Below, piece by piece: positions 10,491 to 20,392 of a DNA stretch of 64,000 nucleotides. Every line of letters starts with the position of its first letter. Within the stretch, counting starts at the first letter, position 1. Under the pieces are notes generated by a model. It was not told the origin of the DNA, made no database searches, and saw nothing but the letters and a program-made list of their open reading frames with translations. This DNA comes from Panorpa germanica. Taxonomy: Eukaryota; Arthropoda; Insecta; Mecoptera; Panorpidae. The stretch is taken from assembly GCA_963678705.1 (NCBI GenBank), contig OY783205.1:6324001-6388000 (forward strand). Reading direction: 5' to 3'. The translations under genes and the position numbers were made by a program.

Positions 10491-10966
10491 AGTTACCACC
10501 TCCAACACCAACTAACAGACTTTATTAGAACAATAGTTCTCAATACTAATCTGTCATCACTAGTAAATAATCTGTCATCACTAGTAAATAATCTGTCATC
10601 ACTAGTAAATAATCAACAGACAATAATATTGAATTCTAGGAAGCTACGATCTAATTCAAGTTTCTTAAAGTAAACAGGAAATCTTCCATACATCAACAGG
10701 AGACAATAACTGACTATAAAAGAATACAACTCCCAACACTCTGGGTCATTATAATTACAAACTTTCCATCGCGGAGTAGTTATACTTTATATTAGTCCAT
10801 TGTAATTTATAGCAAATTACTGTCAATTAGAATTAAGTGAACAAAACACAGTTACCTAAGAATAAACCTTTAAAATTGTAACAAGTAATTAACAAGTGAA
10901 ATATAACCTTTTAATAAAAATTTAAATTAGTTTTTTTTAACATCGTTAAGCTCCCCGATCTTAACT
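10491..10966 (+). repeat. 3' LTR of errantivirus 1
   Basis: 476 bp, AGTTA...TAACT. It carries the same three 21-bp tandem units as the 5' copy and lacks the nine bases found there. It is followed by the second CGCG target duplication (10,967-10,970). Confidence 0.95.
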
Positions 10967-10970
10967 CGCG

Positions 10971-11259
10971 TCGGTAAGCATCAAGCAAAAACCACGCTCG
11001 GTGGTACATTTTGCATTGAGCTCGCACACGGGTCGGTGCGGTAACGATGCGGCGTGACTTGTATGCAGCATGCAAACTGATTTGTTTTGACATTTGTCAT
11101 TTGTTATTTGATTTGTAAAACATAACTCAATTAAAACTATTGAAAGAAATACAGATAAATCCTATAATATTACATAAATATAATTTGCCGGAGGATTCAA
11201 ATAAACTTTTAAATGCTAAAAATAAAGTAAATATAATATATTATATTATATATGTATAT
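10971..11259. other. Unassigned GC-richer island between the two errantiviruses
   Basis: About 290 bases with a CG-rich patch at 10,967-11,060 that stands out from the AT-rich surroundings. On the plus strand it continues the small frame started at 3,897. On the minus strand an ATG near 11,093 opens a basic frame that reaches the errantivirus insertion site. I recognise neither. It is followed by (TA)-rich DNA that received errantivirus 2. Confidence 0.35.
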
Positions 11260-11552
11260 TGTTATAGCACACATTCCATACAACACAAAACTAACAGTGT
11301 CTCTTCAGTATCTTTGCTGACCAAGCACTCTAGAGATAGTAAAATAGTATATAAGTAATGTATTAGTCTTAATCTAATTAGTTCAAGTTTATGTATAATC
11401 TGCATCGTGCAGATAGTAATTAGCTGGCTCACCATTTGAGTTCATGTATAAACTGCATCGCGCAGTTAGTAATTGAATCAAATAAATATTATTTATGTAA
11501 AACTAAAATAAATTGTTTTTTTATTAAAGTCTAAATTACTCAAACTTTAATT
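11260..11552 (+). repeat. 5' LTR of errantivirus 2
   Basis: 293 bp. Differences from the 3' copy seen by eye are cagtg/cattg near 11,297, tttatg/tttaag near 11,391 and ttatg/ttaag near 11,497. An imperfect pair of repeats (about 30 bases each, containing 'tgcatcg(t/c)gcag') lies near 11,400-11,470. Confidence 0.93.
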
Positions 11553-11567
11553 GGCGCAGTCGGTAGG
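11552..11567 (+). promoter_or_regulatory. Primer binding site of errantivirus 2
   Basis: TGGCGCAGTCGGTAGG directly after the LTR, a longer version of the same serine-tRNA-type site as in errantivirus 1. Confidence 0.85.
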
Positions 11568-11743
11568 ATATTAAGGAATTACAATCGCTGTAAATTTTTC
11601 CATTTTTATGGTTAACTTAATATTTCGAAACCTACAAAAATAAAGTTAAAGAATAAGGTAAACTTAATAAATAGTGGAGTGAAAAAGAAACAGAAGTTGA
11701 AGTGCTCCGAGACTCATCGACCCACTAGCAGCAGCATATGGAC

Positions 11744-11781
11744 ATGAAGATCTCGCAAGGCATCGCGGTGATAATCGTAAT
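11744..11781 (+). CDS. Env leader exon / upstream ORF of errantivirus 2
   Basis: An ATG at 11,744 gives 12 codons plus two bases, then a donor GTGAGT at 11,782. The phase matches the env exon that starts after the acceptor 'ttgcag' ending at 22,011. Together they would encode a hydrophobic signal peptide. Unspliced, the frame is closed at once by a TGA that is part of the donor. The arrangement copies that of errantivirus 1 although the sequences differ. Confidence 0.68.
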
Positions 11782-11866
11782 GTGAGTACTCATTCATATT
11801 TCCTTTCTATATTCACACTTCCCAAAAACAAAAATTATTATTATTTTTACAATAATATTTCCTGTT

Positions 11867-12043
11867 TAAAAAGGAGTATAAATCGTTTATACAGGCCTAA
11901 AACAGGTATTAAATTTAAAAAAGGAGTATAAATCGCTTATACAGGCCTACCAAATATTAAAATAAAATATAAATTACGCAACGTAATACAATAATTAAAT
12001 AATAATTTTCTAAAAAGGAATATAAATCGCTTATATAGGCCTA
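11867..12043 (+). promoter_or_regulatory. Three copies of a ~32-bp motif in the gag leader
   Basis: A unit reading aaaaaggagtataaatcg, then c/t-ttatacaggccta, occurs at about 11,867, 11,917 and 12,012. Each has an internal inverted repeat, GTATAA...TTATAC (TATAA...TTATA in the third copy). The gypsy insulator also occupies the gag leader, so a protein-binding array is conceivable; the motif is not the Su(Hw) consensus that I know. The function is unknown. Confidence 0.55.
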
Positions 12044-12232
12044 ATGAAAATTAAAAATATTAAAAATAATATTAAAATAATATTGAAATAAAATATTAAT
12101 TACATAACGTAATAAATACTATAATGTAATATAATAAAATACTTGCAAATTAACTAAATAATAATAATAATTTTTAAAATAAAATGTTTACAAAATAACA
12201 TTTCTTAAATAAAAGTTACACTATAAATCGAA

Positions 12233-13801
12233 ATGGAGACATTCCATATTTATCTAAATTATGTAAAGGAATATAATGGAAACAATTCGCTGACGAATTT
12301 TATAGAAGATTGCGAAGTGATCATAGATAATTTTGCCATATTCCCCGGTAAAAATGAAGATAAAAAAGAAGCTATTAGGAATAACGGTCTATTGCTCTCA
12401 GCTATAAAAAGCAAGATTATTGGAGACGCAGCAAGTTTAATAAAGAATAAACATATTAATACATGGGAGAAATTAAAAACTATTTTAATAAATAGTTATA
12501 CTAAAAACCGCAGCCATATCCCGGATACAACAACACTTAAACGAAGGCCTAATGAGAAAGTTATTACTTATTACTTTAGATGTTTAGAATCAGTTAACAA
12601 CTTTAATGTTTTGAACACACTTCACAATAAAACATCTTTAAATATGAAAGCACTGGCAAAACATCACGATTCCCTGATGGTGAGAGATTTCATAAAGGAG
12701 CTAAACGATCCCCTTGGATGTAAATTAAGACGCCAAAATCCTAACACAATGGATGAGCTTCTAGAATTAATAATAGAAGATATGACGAACCACGAAATCC
12801 ATACTAACGAGGAATATAACCACCCTCACCAACAACAAGTGAAGAACACACAAAATTTTCAAACAGAGCCGTCAACACAAAAACCGTGTGAAACAATAAT
12901 CGAACAAACCATTGAGAATAAAGAAATAGACAATGTACGGACGGAACTACAAGAAGTAATCATAAACAACGAGAGTACAGAAATCAAAATACAAAACCAA
13001 AATTCAGAAGAAAAACGGGACACAGAAACAAATGAAAATAAAAACGATATCAAATTACAAAAAGAAATGGCAAACAATGTGCCCACAAATATTAAAATAC
13101 AAAGCCAGAATAATTCAGAAGAAGTTCTGAATACAGATGAAAAGGAAAAAGAACTTGAAGAGTTTACCAAAACAGAAGTAAAGAAAAAGACAATTGTTAA
13201 AGTAAAAATGAAGCAAGTAAAAATAAGCGTCAAACAAAACACAGAAGATCAGAACATGCAAGATTTCAAAGTAGAAAATCAGCAAAATATGAAACAAGAA
13301 TCAGAGAATCAAAATTCACAACATTTCGAAATACAAAATCAACAAAATGTTAAGCAACAATCAAAAAATCCAAACTTTCTAGATTTTAAAGTAAAAAATC
13401 TACAAAAAATCAAACAAGTAGCAGAAAAACAAAATATGCAATATTCTGAAGTAAAAAAATTACACAATATAAAGCAAGGAAAAGCAGGAAATAATAAAAA
13501 TCAAAATTTTAAAATAAAAGAAAAAATTGAAAAGAAAAAAAGAAACAAAGCTAAATGCATACCAGAAAAACAAGAAGATTCAGAAAACGAGGCACACACT
13601 TTGTGGATAAATGATCACAGAAAAGAAATAATTCGTGGACAGAAGATTAGAAATTCGGCGCAACTAAAGCAACTATATGGAACCAAACGAAATAAAAATA
13701 ATAACTGGATAGATGAATATTTGACGAATATCATGACGAATAAAAATAATAAAACATATATTGACTTTACTTTAAAGAACTTCCTGATAAGATTAACTTA
13801 A
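12233..13801 (+). CDS. gag: Gag protein of errantivirus 2 with repeated basic tail
   Basis: 522 residues. The N-terminal 200 resemble a retrotransposon gag capsid region (VITYYFRCLESVN, later MVRDFIKELNDPLGCKLRR), followed by a long low-complexity tail rich in N, Q, E and K. Four imperfect repeats of about 20 residues (core QNxQxFxVxNxQNxKQ) lie at 13,243-13,485. There is no zinc knuckle. The ATG at 12,233 (cgaaATGG) starts the frame. Downstream, 13,802-14,001 should be the start of pol but has no long frame. Confidence 0.85.
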   Translation: METFHIYLNYVKEYNGNNSLTNFIEDCEVIIDNFAIFPGKNEDKKEAIRNNGLLLSAIKSKIIGDAASLIKNKHINTWEKLKTILINSYTKNRSHIPDTTTLKRRPNEKVITYYFRCLESVNNFNVLNTLHNKTSLNMKALAKHHDSLMVRDFIKELNDPLGCKLRRQNPNTMDELLELIIEDMTNHEIHTNEEYNHPHQQQVKNTQNFQTEPSTQKPCETIIEQTIENKEIDNVRTELQEVIINNESTEIKIQNQNSEEKRDTETNENKNDIKLQKEMANNVPTNIKIQSQNNSEEVLNTDEKEKELEEFTKTEVKKKTIVKVKMKQVKISVKQNTEDQNMQDFKVENQQNMKQESENQNSQHFEIQNQQNVKQQSKNPNFLDFKVKNLQKIKQVAEKQNMQYSEVKKLHNIKQGKAGNNKNQNFKIKEKIEKKKRNKAKCIPEKQEDSENEAHTLWINDHRKEIIRGQKIRNSAQLKQLYGTKRNKNNNWIDEYLTNIMTNKNNKTYIDFTLKNFLIRLT

Positions 13802-14303
13802 AAAAATCTTCAATACTTCCCGAAAAAATTAAAATTTCTACCCGAACCTTAACAATTCAAATACGCAACCGCAAGCAACCAAACCCACCTGACTATATAA
13901 TATTTAACTCCGAAATTTAAAACTAAAAATAATAAAACCCTAAAACGGACAACCACCTTAATAAAGAAAATAGTATGAACTATTAAAAGAATTATACAGA
14001 ACTAGCAAACCCGGCGAACTCCGTTTCGCCATCATATGGCTTCGTTTTATGTAACATTTCGTTTGGTGATTAAAAGATGAAAAAAATTTTTTTTTTTGTT
14101 TTATATTTGAAAAGGAAAAATTTTATTTCATTTCACAACAGTAATGAATTCATTTCGATTTGTGTTATTTAGTTGAACTTCTCTAAGTAAATGAAAGTGA
14201 ATCCAAAGTAAATACTGAATGGAAGCGTTATACGTGTCCGCAAATTATCCGTTTCATTGAAGTGCTCTTTGGTAAACCACATTTTTTGTTTTTTGGTCTG
14301 ACG

Positions 14304-16133
14304 TTAACACAAACAAAGCGGATGGTTTCCCACTTGTGAACACGCAACGTATAACTGCCCATGTGAAAAACAATGATTTTCTAAATTTATCCCGCAAACA
14401 CTAAGCGATTGGCCTTGCGACTTGTTAATTGTCATTGCGAACGCAAGGCGAACTGGAAATTGCAATCGTTTGAAGTAAAACGGAAGATCAGTCGGAATCA
14501 TTGGTATTCGAGGAATACATACATTTTCACCTGCGTACTTTCCGTTAATAATGGTTGCCTCAATCAAATTCGGCATAAGTGTTTTTATCGAAAGTCGAGT
14601 ACCGTTGCAAAGTCGCGGTGGATTCAAATTACGCAATATCATAATAACTGTACCAACTTTGAGTTGCAAGTTATGTGGTGGAAATCCTGGTAACTCCAGA
14701 GAGTTCAAAAACTCCGTTGGATAATTTACTACATCCTCGGGATTTGTTATGGAATCAACGGATTTGTATGTCACCAAATCGCCAGCAATTTTTGATTGAA
14801 TGGTGAAATTCAGTGCGTGTACATCATTATTCTTTGCGGCAAGAATTGCTCGTTGACTTAACCAAGCATAATTCTTATAATTCTCACTAATGTTTGGGAA
14901 AACATTTTCAATAAGAGCTAATTGAGAGTCTACAAATCGGCAAAAGTCGTTTGTAAGAGTAATTAATCCAGATGTCGCATCAACTGGGACTTTTCCATTT
15001 CCAACAGCTAACAATTGTTTGGAAAATTGTGCAGCACTTTGATCGTTTTGAAGTTGAACTCTCATATTAGTGGTTAGCGATAATGTTTTTACGTTATTCC
15101 ATAAAGGTGATGCCTTCAGGCAAGCATTCAATTCATCTGCAGGCGTGCCACGGGGAATTACTGGCAACGTCTGCCTGAAATCGCCTGCCAACAATATCAT
15201 CAAGCCGCCAAAGATGTTGTTATTTCGCCGAAGATCCTTCAGTGTGAAGTTAAGTGCTTCAAGTGATTTCTTATGTGCCATTGTGCACTCATCCCAAACA
15301 ATGAGGTTGCATTGCATCAACAATTTTCCCATTGCACTGGATCGGGAAATATTGCATGTTGGAGTATCAATTGTGTTTAAATTGAGTGGCAACTTAAGCG
15401 CAGAATGTGCAGTACGACCGCCATATAGAAGAGTCGCCGCAATTCCAGATGATGCTAACGCCAAAGCTATGTTACATCTTGATCGAATAGTGGCCAAAAT
15501 CAATGAAATGACAAATGTTTTCCCTGTTCCTCCAGGTGCGTCCAGGAAGAATAGACCACCAGTATTATTGTCCACCGCATGCATTAATGTTTCATATACT
15601 TGTTTTTGCTGTTCATTCAGCAACGGCACATTATTTCGAACGAATTCCTGCAATGTATCAACATTGTATTGCAGCTCTCGATTTAATTCTTGGTTGAATG
15701 CATCGTGCATCGATCGATTTGGCGCAATCATTCCTACTTCAATCAGTAGCTTGTTTGCAATAGTCAAGCATTGATCATCAATCAGAATCAATCCTTCATT
15801 GTAGATTTCATCGGTAATTTGGATGTCAGGATTATTCGTTTGAATGCGCAAGCGATGCAAGATATCTTCACATATGTCGTCTTTGTATTTGTTCCATAAC
15901 TGAATTGGTTGTGAAGGAAAACATGTGGTGATGATAATTGCGAACAGCGTTCGTATTTGGTACGCATTTGATGAAACAACTGAATCCGCAAGTGTTAAAT
16001 CCCGATGAGAATCGTTCTCCAGCAAACCCAATAGTTGACATGCTTCTCGATATGTTTGGCATTGGTGGCCATTCACAGTTTTCAAATGCGCAAATGATTT
16101 TGGTCCACGTACATTTACCAACAGCAGTCGCAA
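14304..16133 (-). pseudogene. Helitron helicase part (Pif1-like), copy 1
   Basis: C-terminal 609 residues of RepHel, a superfamily 1 5'-3' DNA helicase related to Pif1. Walker A is DAPGGTGKTFVISLI and Walker B is LIVWDECTMAHK. Downstream helicase motifs include LLAGDFRQTLPVIPRG and, near the C-terminus, AMTINKSQGQSLSVCGINL. It shares one frame with the Rep part upstream; an in-frame TAA at 16,143-16,145 separates them. The extreme C-terminus is frameshifted near 14,330 relative to copy 2: the frame ends in NHPLCLC instead of continuing for about 20 more residues. It unwinds DNA during rolling-circle transposition. Confidence 0.9.
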
Positions 16134-16142
16134 ATAAAAACA

Positions 16143-17651
16143 TTAATCATTTCTAGGATGAACAGTATACATGCGACCTAGTGCATCAGTGGAAAACACC
16201 TGTGGCCAATCTGGAACTGGGGTTCCTTGTTTGCGACGGTGGAATTTCTTTGTTGATTGATTCCAAGTGTAATACTTGGGCATTTCAACGTACATCAGCG
16301 TCGCTGCGAATGGATCTGCTTCACACATTGCAAAGAAGCTAGTCAATGTTGTCGATGGTGGTCTCTCAGCTCGTTGTGCCGCATTAGCCTCAGTGAAGTA
16401 AACTCTTTGGCCATTTTCCAAATGCACTGCTAAATGTACAACTGTGGGATATCTTTCATGAATTTGAAATGACAATAATCGTTACAGTGCTTCATTAGTA
16501 CTGACGTATCTGCCCATTTGGAAGTTGCTAATTTCGTCAATCGCATTTTCCGACGCAATACCAAACACAGCCATGTCGCTGCCTTTTGTGACGTACTTGC
16601 ACAAATATTTAATTGATTTGGCCGAATGACAACTCTCAACGTTTGCATGTGTTTTGAAAATTCGTGATAGCAGCGGGCAATATGATACAATGAATTCATT
16701 TCCGATCTCAATCTCTTGATTTTTAACTTTAACTTTGATAGTTCGACCATTATCTTCTTTTGAACGCCGACGATAAACTGGATATCCATCGTTCCCTGTG
16801 ACTGTTTCAGCAACTAACGGTCGCGGATATCGTTTTGTGCACTTTCCATCAGCCATGCAAGGCGATCATGGATTTAATGCACCGCACGGTCCATGCACCA
16901 TCTGTGTCGTCACAATGTCGTTTAGATGGGGATCAGTGACTGGATCAGGAATTTCAGCTGATATAATGTCATCCACTTCATTTGAATGTAATTTGTTCAG
17001 CAACCAAATTAGGATATGAGCATGCGGTAGTCCACGCTTCTGCCATTCCACCGAGTACATATAACAACGTGTGTCACCAAAAACTCGATACTTAGTAAGC
17101 ACATCCATCATAACCTTGAGTATTTGCTGAAATACTCTGGCGATTATGTCATGGCGATCTTGCGGTTTCTGGCCCGGTTCCAACTCACGTTCAATTTCCG
17201 TCCACTTCGGATTGCATGTGAACGTAATAAATAAATCCGGAGTTCCATAATTTTGCACGTACGTCATAGCGTCTTGAGCGTATTCGTGCATGTGTCGTGG
17301 GCTTCCGATGTAAGATGATGGGAGAATCGTCAGACGTCCAATATTCTGAACATCACCATATGAATGAATAGCATCACGCAAGTGTATATAGTCCTCAGAC
17401 CGTAGCTTTGCCTGATTGAATCGGATGAACGCTAAACGTTCGGTCTCGACTTTGACATACATGTCGACAGCGAATTGCTGGAATAGCCGACGGCACTTCA
17501 GAATGACATTCTCCTCATGTGTACGAATCATTATACGATACGCATAGTAATTCATTGCGCTTAGATTTTTATTCGTTGATACACCTGAAAATGCAAAATT
17601 AAATGAATTGTAAATGGAAACTAATAATAGCAATAATAGCAATAATAGCAA
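16143..17651 (-). pseudogene. Helitron Rep nuclease part, copy 1
   Basis: Minus-strand frame continuous with the helicase, carrying two internal nonsense codons (TGA near 16,866; TAA near 16,484) and closed by the TAA at 16,143. It contains VDMYVKVETERLAFIRFNQA, the HUH motif RGLPHAHILIWL (about 17,000), and the two-tyrosine nuclease motif YLCKYVTKGSD (about 16,600). Both catalytic tyrosines are present. The protein nicks and ligates Helitron ends. Because only stops, not frameshifts, interrupt this 3.3-kb frame, decay is recent or the stops are few sequence changes. Confidence 0.9.
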
Positions 17652-17674
17652 TAATTAGTGTGTGAATATTGTAC
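17585..17674 (-). other. 90-nt intron in the Helitron Rep gene
   Basis: On the minus strand, ATTACTG|GTACAATATT ... TTTTCAG|GTGTATC splices in phase to give an uninterrupted ...DPITGVSTNKN... The intron is 90 bases, so it does not change the frame, and it contains a (TATTGC) hexanucleotide run. Without splicing a TAA at 17,655 ends translation. Confidence 0.75.
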
Positions 17675-18802
17675 CAGTAATTGGATCGACCATCTTCAAC
17701 GTGATGTCGTATCCGTCTTGCCCTTGCCAATAAATGATTGGATATTGTAACGCATCGTACAAACGATGTGTCTCGTTTACACGATGCATGATATTGCTTC
17801 TTCGCTGAACGACAATGTCTCGCGATTTAGTTGGATCGCCAACAATAATTGCAGCAACATTATTAACGGTGGGTGCATTGAATCTTCGCACATGTTCACC
17901 TGTTGGGGTACAATCCGCTCTTATGACAAATTTGTGCGTATCCGATGGCATTCGTTCCAATACTGTTTTGAACATATTAACCACAGCATTATTAGCGTGA
18001 AAAAATGCTTGCAACTGTTCAATAATTCGTCTCTTTAACTGTTGTGTTCCCTGTATATTGCACCGCACATTCAGCTGATCCACCATCGACGAAATGAAAT
18101 ATATTTGCAGAAATTGATGCGGTTCATCTGGTGTTGGCACCATTGAACCATGCAAATGATATATTTGTCCTTGTATCTGTAATTGCAAACAATCATTTGT
18201 TGAAGAATACGGTGTAACTTCTGATCGTGTGATGGTGTAGTATGTGGTGTATATGTAGTTGCTATGTGTTGCAATTCATTGTGTTGGTGTGAGTGATTGG
18301 TTATTTGTGTTGTATCTTTTACCTTGCAAGTCGGCATGAAGCCGCCTTCTCGAATGATATTAGCTCCAAAGGAAGTCATGCGAAAGCAGTTATTGTATTC
18401 AAGGATGTGTTGAAGAAAATGGCTGGAATCGGGATCACTTCCATCGAACAATGGTTTCAGTGGCTGTGGTGGTGTAAGTAATGGATCCAGTTTGACTTTT
18501 CCACTTGCGCAGCACAATCCAGCCGTTTCTCTTTTGAACTTTAACGCATTGCAATATCGGCATATAGTCGTCGTTCGTCCAATATCTAAATTTTCATCAT
18601 CACTGTAGTTCGCAGTGGGATCATATAGGAATGCCAAGCGATTGTATGATGCCAATGATCTTCGTGTGCTCACGCGTTGTCTCAATCGGGCATTTTCTGT
18701 TATTATATTTTGTCTTTCTTCGCTTAAGTTCTGTGAATACAGTTGTTGCTGGCTTGCATGTCTTGCGCGGCGGCCGATGTTCGCACGTCGTCCTCTAGGC
18801 AT
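17675..18802 (-). pseudogene. Helitron Rep N-terminal part, copy 1
   Basis: Begins MPRGRRANIGRRARHASQQ at 18,802. It includes a zinc-binding stretch (CRYCNALKFKRETAGLCCASG) and then FMPTCKVKD. A single-base shift near 18,190 moves the frame (the first frame runs out at 18,071, the next is open from 18,188). The second part contains FNAPTVNNVAAII and HRLYDALQYPIIYWQGQDGY, typical of Helitron Rep proteins just before the nuclease domain, and ends at the intron. Confidence 0.85.
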
Positions 18803-19350
18803 TTTGGACTATGGACAGAATGGTGAATGTAACCTTAAATGCACGATCCACATAATTTACACAGTTCAACTTACCACCTTAAAGACAAATGCCTGCTGTT
18901 GAAATTGAATAAGAATTTGCACAATACACGTGATTAATTTGATGGTTTCCAATTTAAATGTTAGGAAATGAATAACTTATTTTTTTAACTTTTTTTTCAC
19001 AATTTCACAATGAACACAATACCGGTTTGTCACATGAAATTAATTAACTGAGCAGAGAATAATGAGTAGCTGTCAACCAATGTATCACGCACCGGCGCCT
19101 ACTACTTAAAACATTGGTCTACTTAAAATATTGGTTTGTATATATGCTATGTATCAGAGTAGGCGCTGTATGTGAAAAAAGATTTTCCCGCTTTTCTGTT
19201 GAAATTTTTCCTGAATTCCTGAATTTTCTTTGCTATAAACCTCACGGAGCCCGAGACCTTTCCAACGAATGCAAAACCGTGGAAATCGGTTCGTGCGTTC
19301 TGGAGTTATAACGTCAGGAAGGAAAACCCGACTTATTTTTATATAGTAGA

Positions 19351-19839
19351 CAACTATTTAAATAAATTACTACAAATATTACGATAAACAATACATTTAC
19401 AAAACACAACAGACAAAAAGAAAAAGAAAATGATGAAACGAATTGAGAATCAGAAACAACCACCTTAATGCAGAAAATCGCATAAACACTGGTTATCACC
19501 AGCAGTAAAACCCTATAAACATACAACAAACATAAAAACATACAAATTAAACGACATCAAGTAATAACTATTTCGATACAATCACCAACGCAGTTAAAAT
19601 TATTAAAATTAATAAAAAGAGCAAATTATTTAAATTAAAATAAAGAAACGCGACCTATTAATATCTACATTAACAAAAATACATTTAAAAATAAAACTCA
19701 TTAAACCCATTGTAATAATAACACGTATTAAATGTACAATAATTTAAAAGATAAACACCATCGGAAAATATAAAAACGAGCATAAAATAAAAAATGATAT
19801 CAGACATCAAGAAACAAACGCAACGCACAAGGTCATTTA
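19351..19839 (+). other. Decayed errantivirus 2 interior, unassigned
   Basis: A-rich DNA between the Helitron and the first integrase remnant. No protein family can be read in any frame. By position it should derive from the pol RT/RNase H region. Confidence 0.4.
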
Positions 19840-20340
19840 CGAAAGATATACCCGCGTATTCTAATAAAATACGTGGAAACTGCAAGCAATTTGCAAGCAA
19901 TGCAAATACCATGATTTGAACGCCGCTAAATTACACAAAAACAACTGTGAGATCAAAATATAAGCGCATTCCACAATACCAGAGTACACCGTTTCATAAA
20001 ACATAAACATGACCTATCCAAGTCAAATGTGCTATTATAAGATGTAATGAAACCCTATACTCCAGTACAAAAGATAATGCTACATTAACAAACTAAGTCA
20101 GCATTTCTAATTCAGCAACTATGATAATCCATGGACACACATTGAAAAACACAAAAATAAAATAGCAATGTTATGTGCATAAAGTTAAGGAAATAAATAC
20201 AGACAGTACAAGTTATTATCATGATTAAAGCTACTGTTAAAAATCCAAATGTAGACACAGTATATATGAATACTAACAAAAAACATGGCAATAGCGGAAT
20301 AAAAACATAGAACCTTTTTTTAAGTAAAAGAACCACCAGA
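19840..20340 (+). pseudogene. Older integrase remnant of errantivirus 2
   Basis: Base-level matches to 20,395-21,260 appear in order: 'tttacgaaagatatac' (19,836), 'gcattccacaataccag' (19,963), 'cataaacatgacct' (20,003), 'tgctattataag' (20,030), 'aactaagtcag' (20,091) and 'aatagcggaataaa' (20,290). The remnant is shorter because a block of a few hundred bases around the catalytic core is missing, and it is full of stops. The HHCC zinc-finger histidines are still hinted at near 19,812-19,835. Confidence 0.8.
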
Positions 20341-20392
20341 GTAATAATCAGAATCAGCAAGTAATGAAGTAATAGACGCCACATATAAATTA

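Larger units (their letters stand above)
3966..10966 (+). mobile_element. Errantivirus-type Ty3/gypsy LTR retrotransposon 1 (gag-pol-env)
   Basis: A complete element: LTR, primer site, gag, pol, env, polypurine tract, LTR. The LTR ends are AGTTA...TAACT, the inverted terminal pattern usual for errantiviruses. It is flanked by a 4-bp target duplication, CGCG (3,962-3,965 and 10,967-10,970). The two LTRs differ visibly only by a 9-bp indel, which argues for a recent insertion. Gag and pol are open throughout. Env is open but lacks its central part, so the copy looks mobile as a retrotransposon but not able to make a standard envelope. Confidence 0.96.
14002..19350 (-). mobile_element. Helitron copy 1 (autonomous type, decayed)
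   Basis: On the minus strand the element begins TCTACTATATAAAAATAAGT (19,350 downward) and ends CTAG at 14,002, with an A at 14,001 (T on the minus strand) beyond it. Upstream of the end is a hairpin, GGCGAA...TTCGCC, at 14,013-14,030, followed by the terminal CTAG as expected for Helitrons. The ends match copy 2 (31,053-33,284) exactly. It encodes a Rep-helicase. The 5' flank is C rather than the usual T on the plus strand, perhaps a later mutation. Confidence 0.93.

Noticed and set aside
12859..13242. Minus-strand 127-codon frame inside the errantivirus 2 gag
   Set aside because: Low-complexity F/S/L translation of the A-rich gag tail read backwards.
14409..16156. Plus-strand open frames of 60-234 codons opposite the Helitron helicase
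   Set aside because: They are antisense shadows of the conserved minus-strand RepHel frame.
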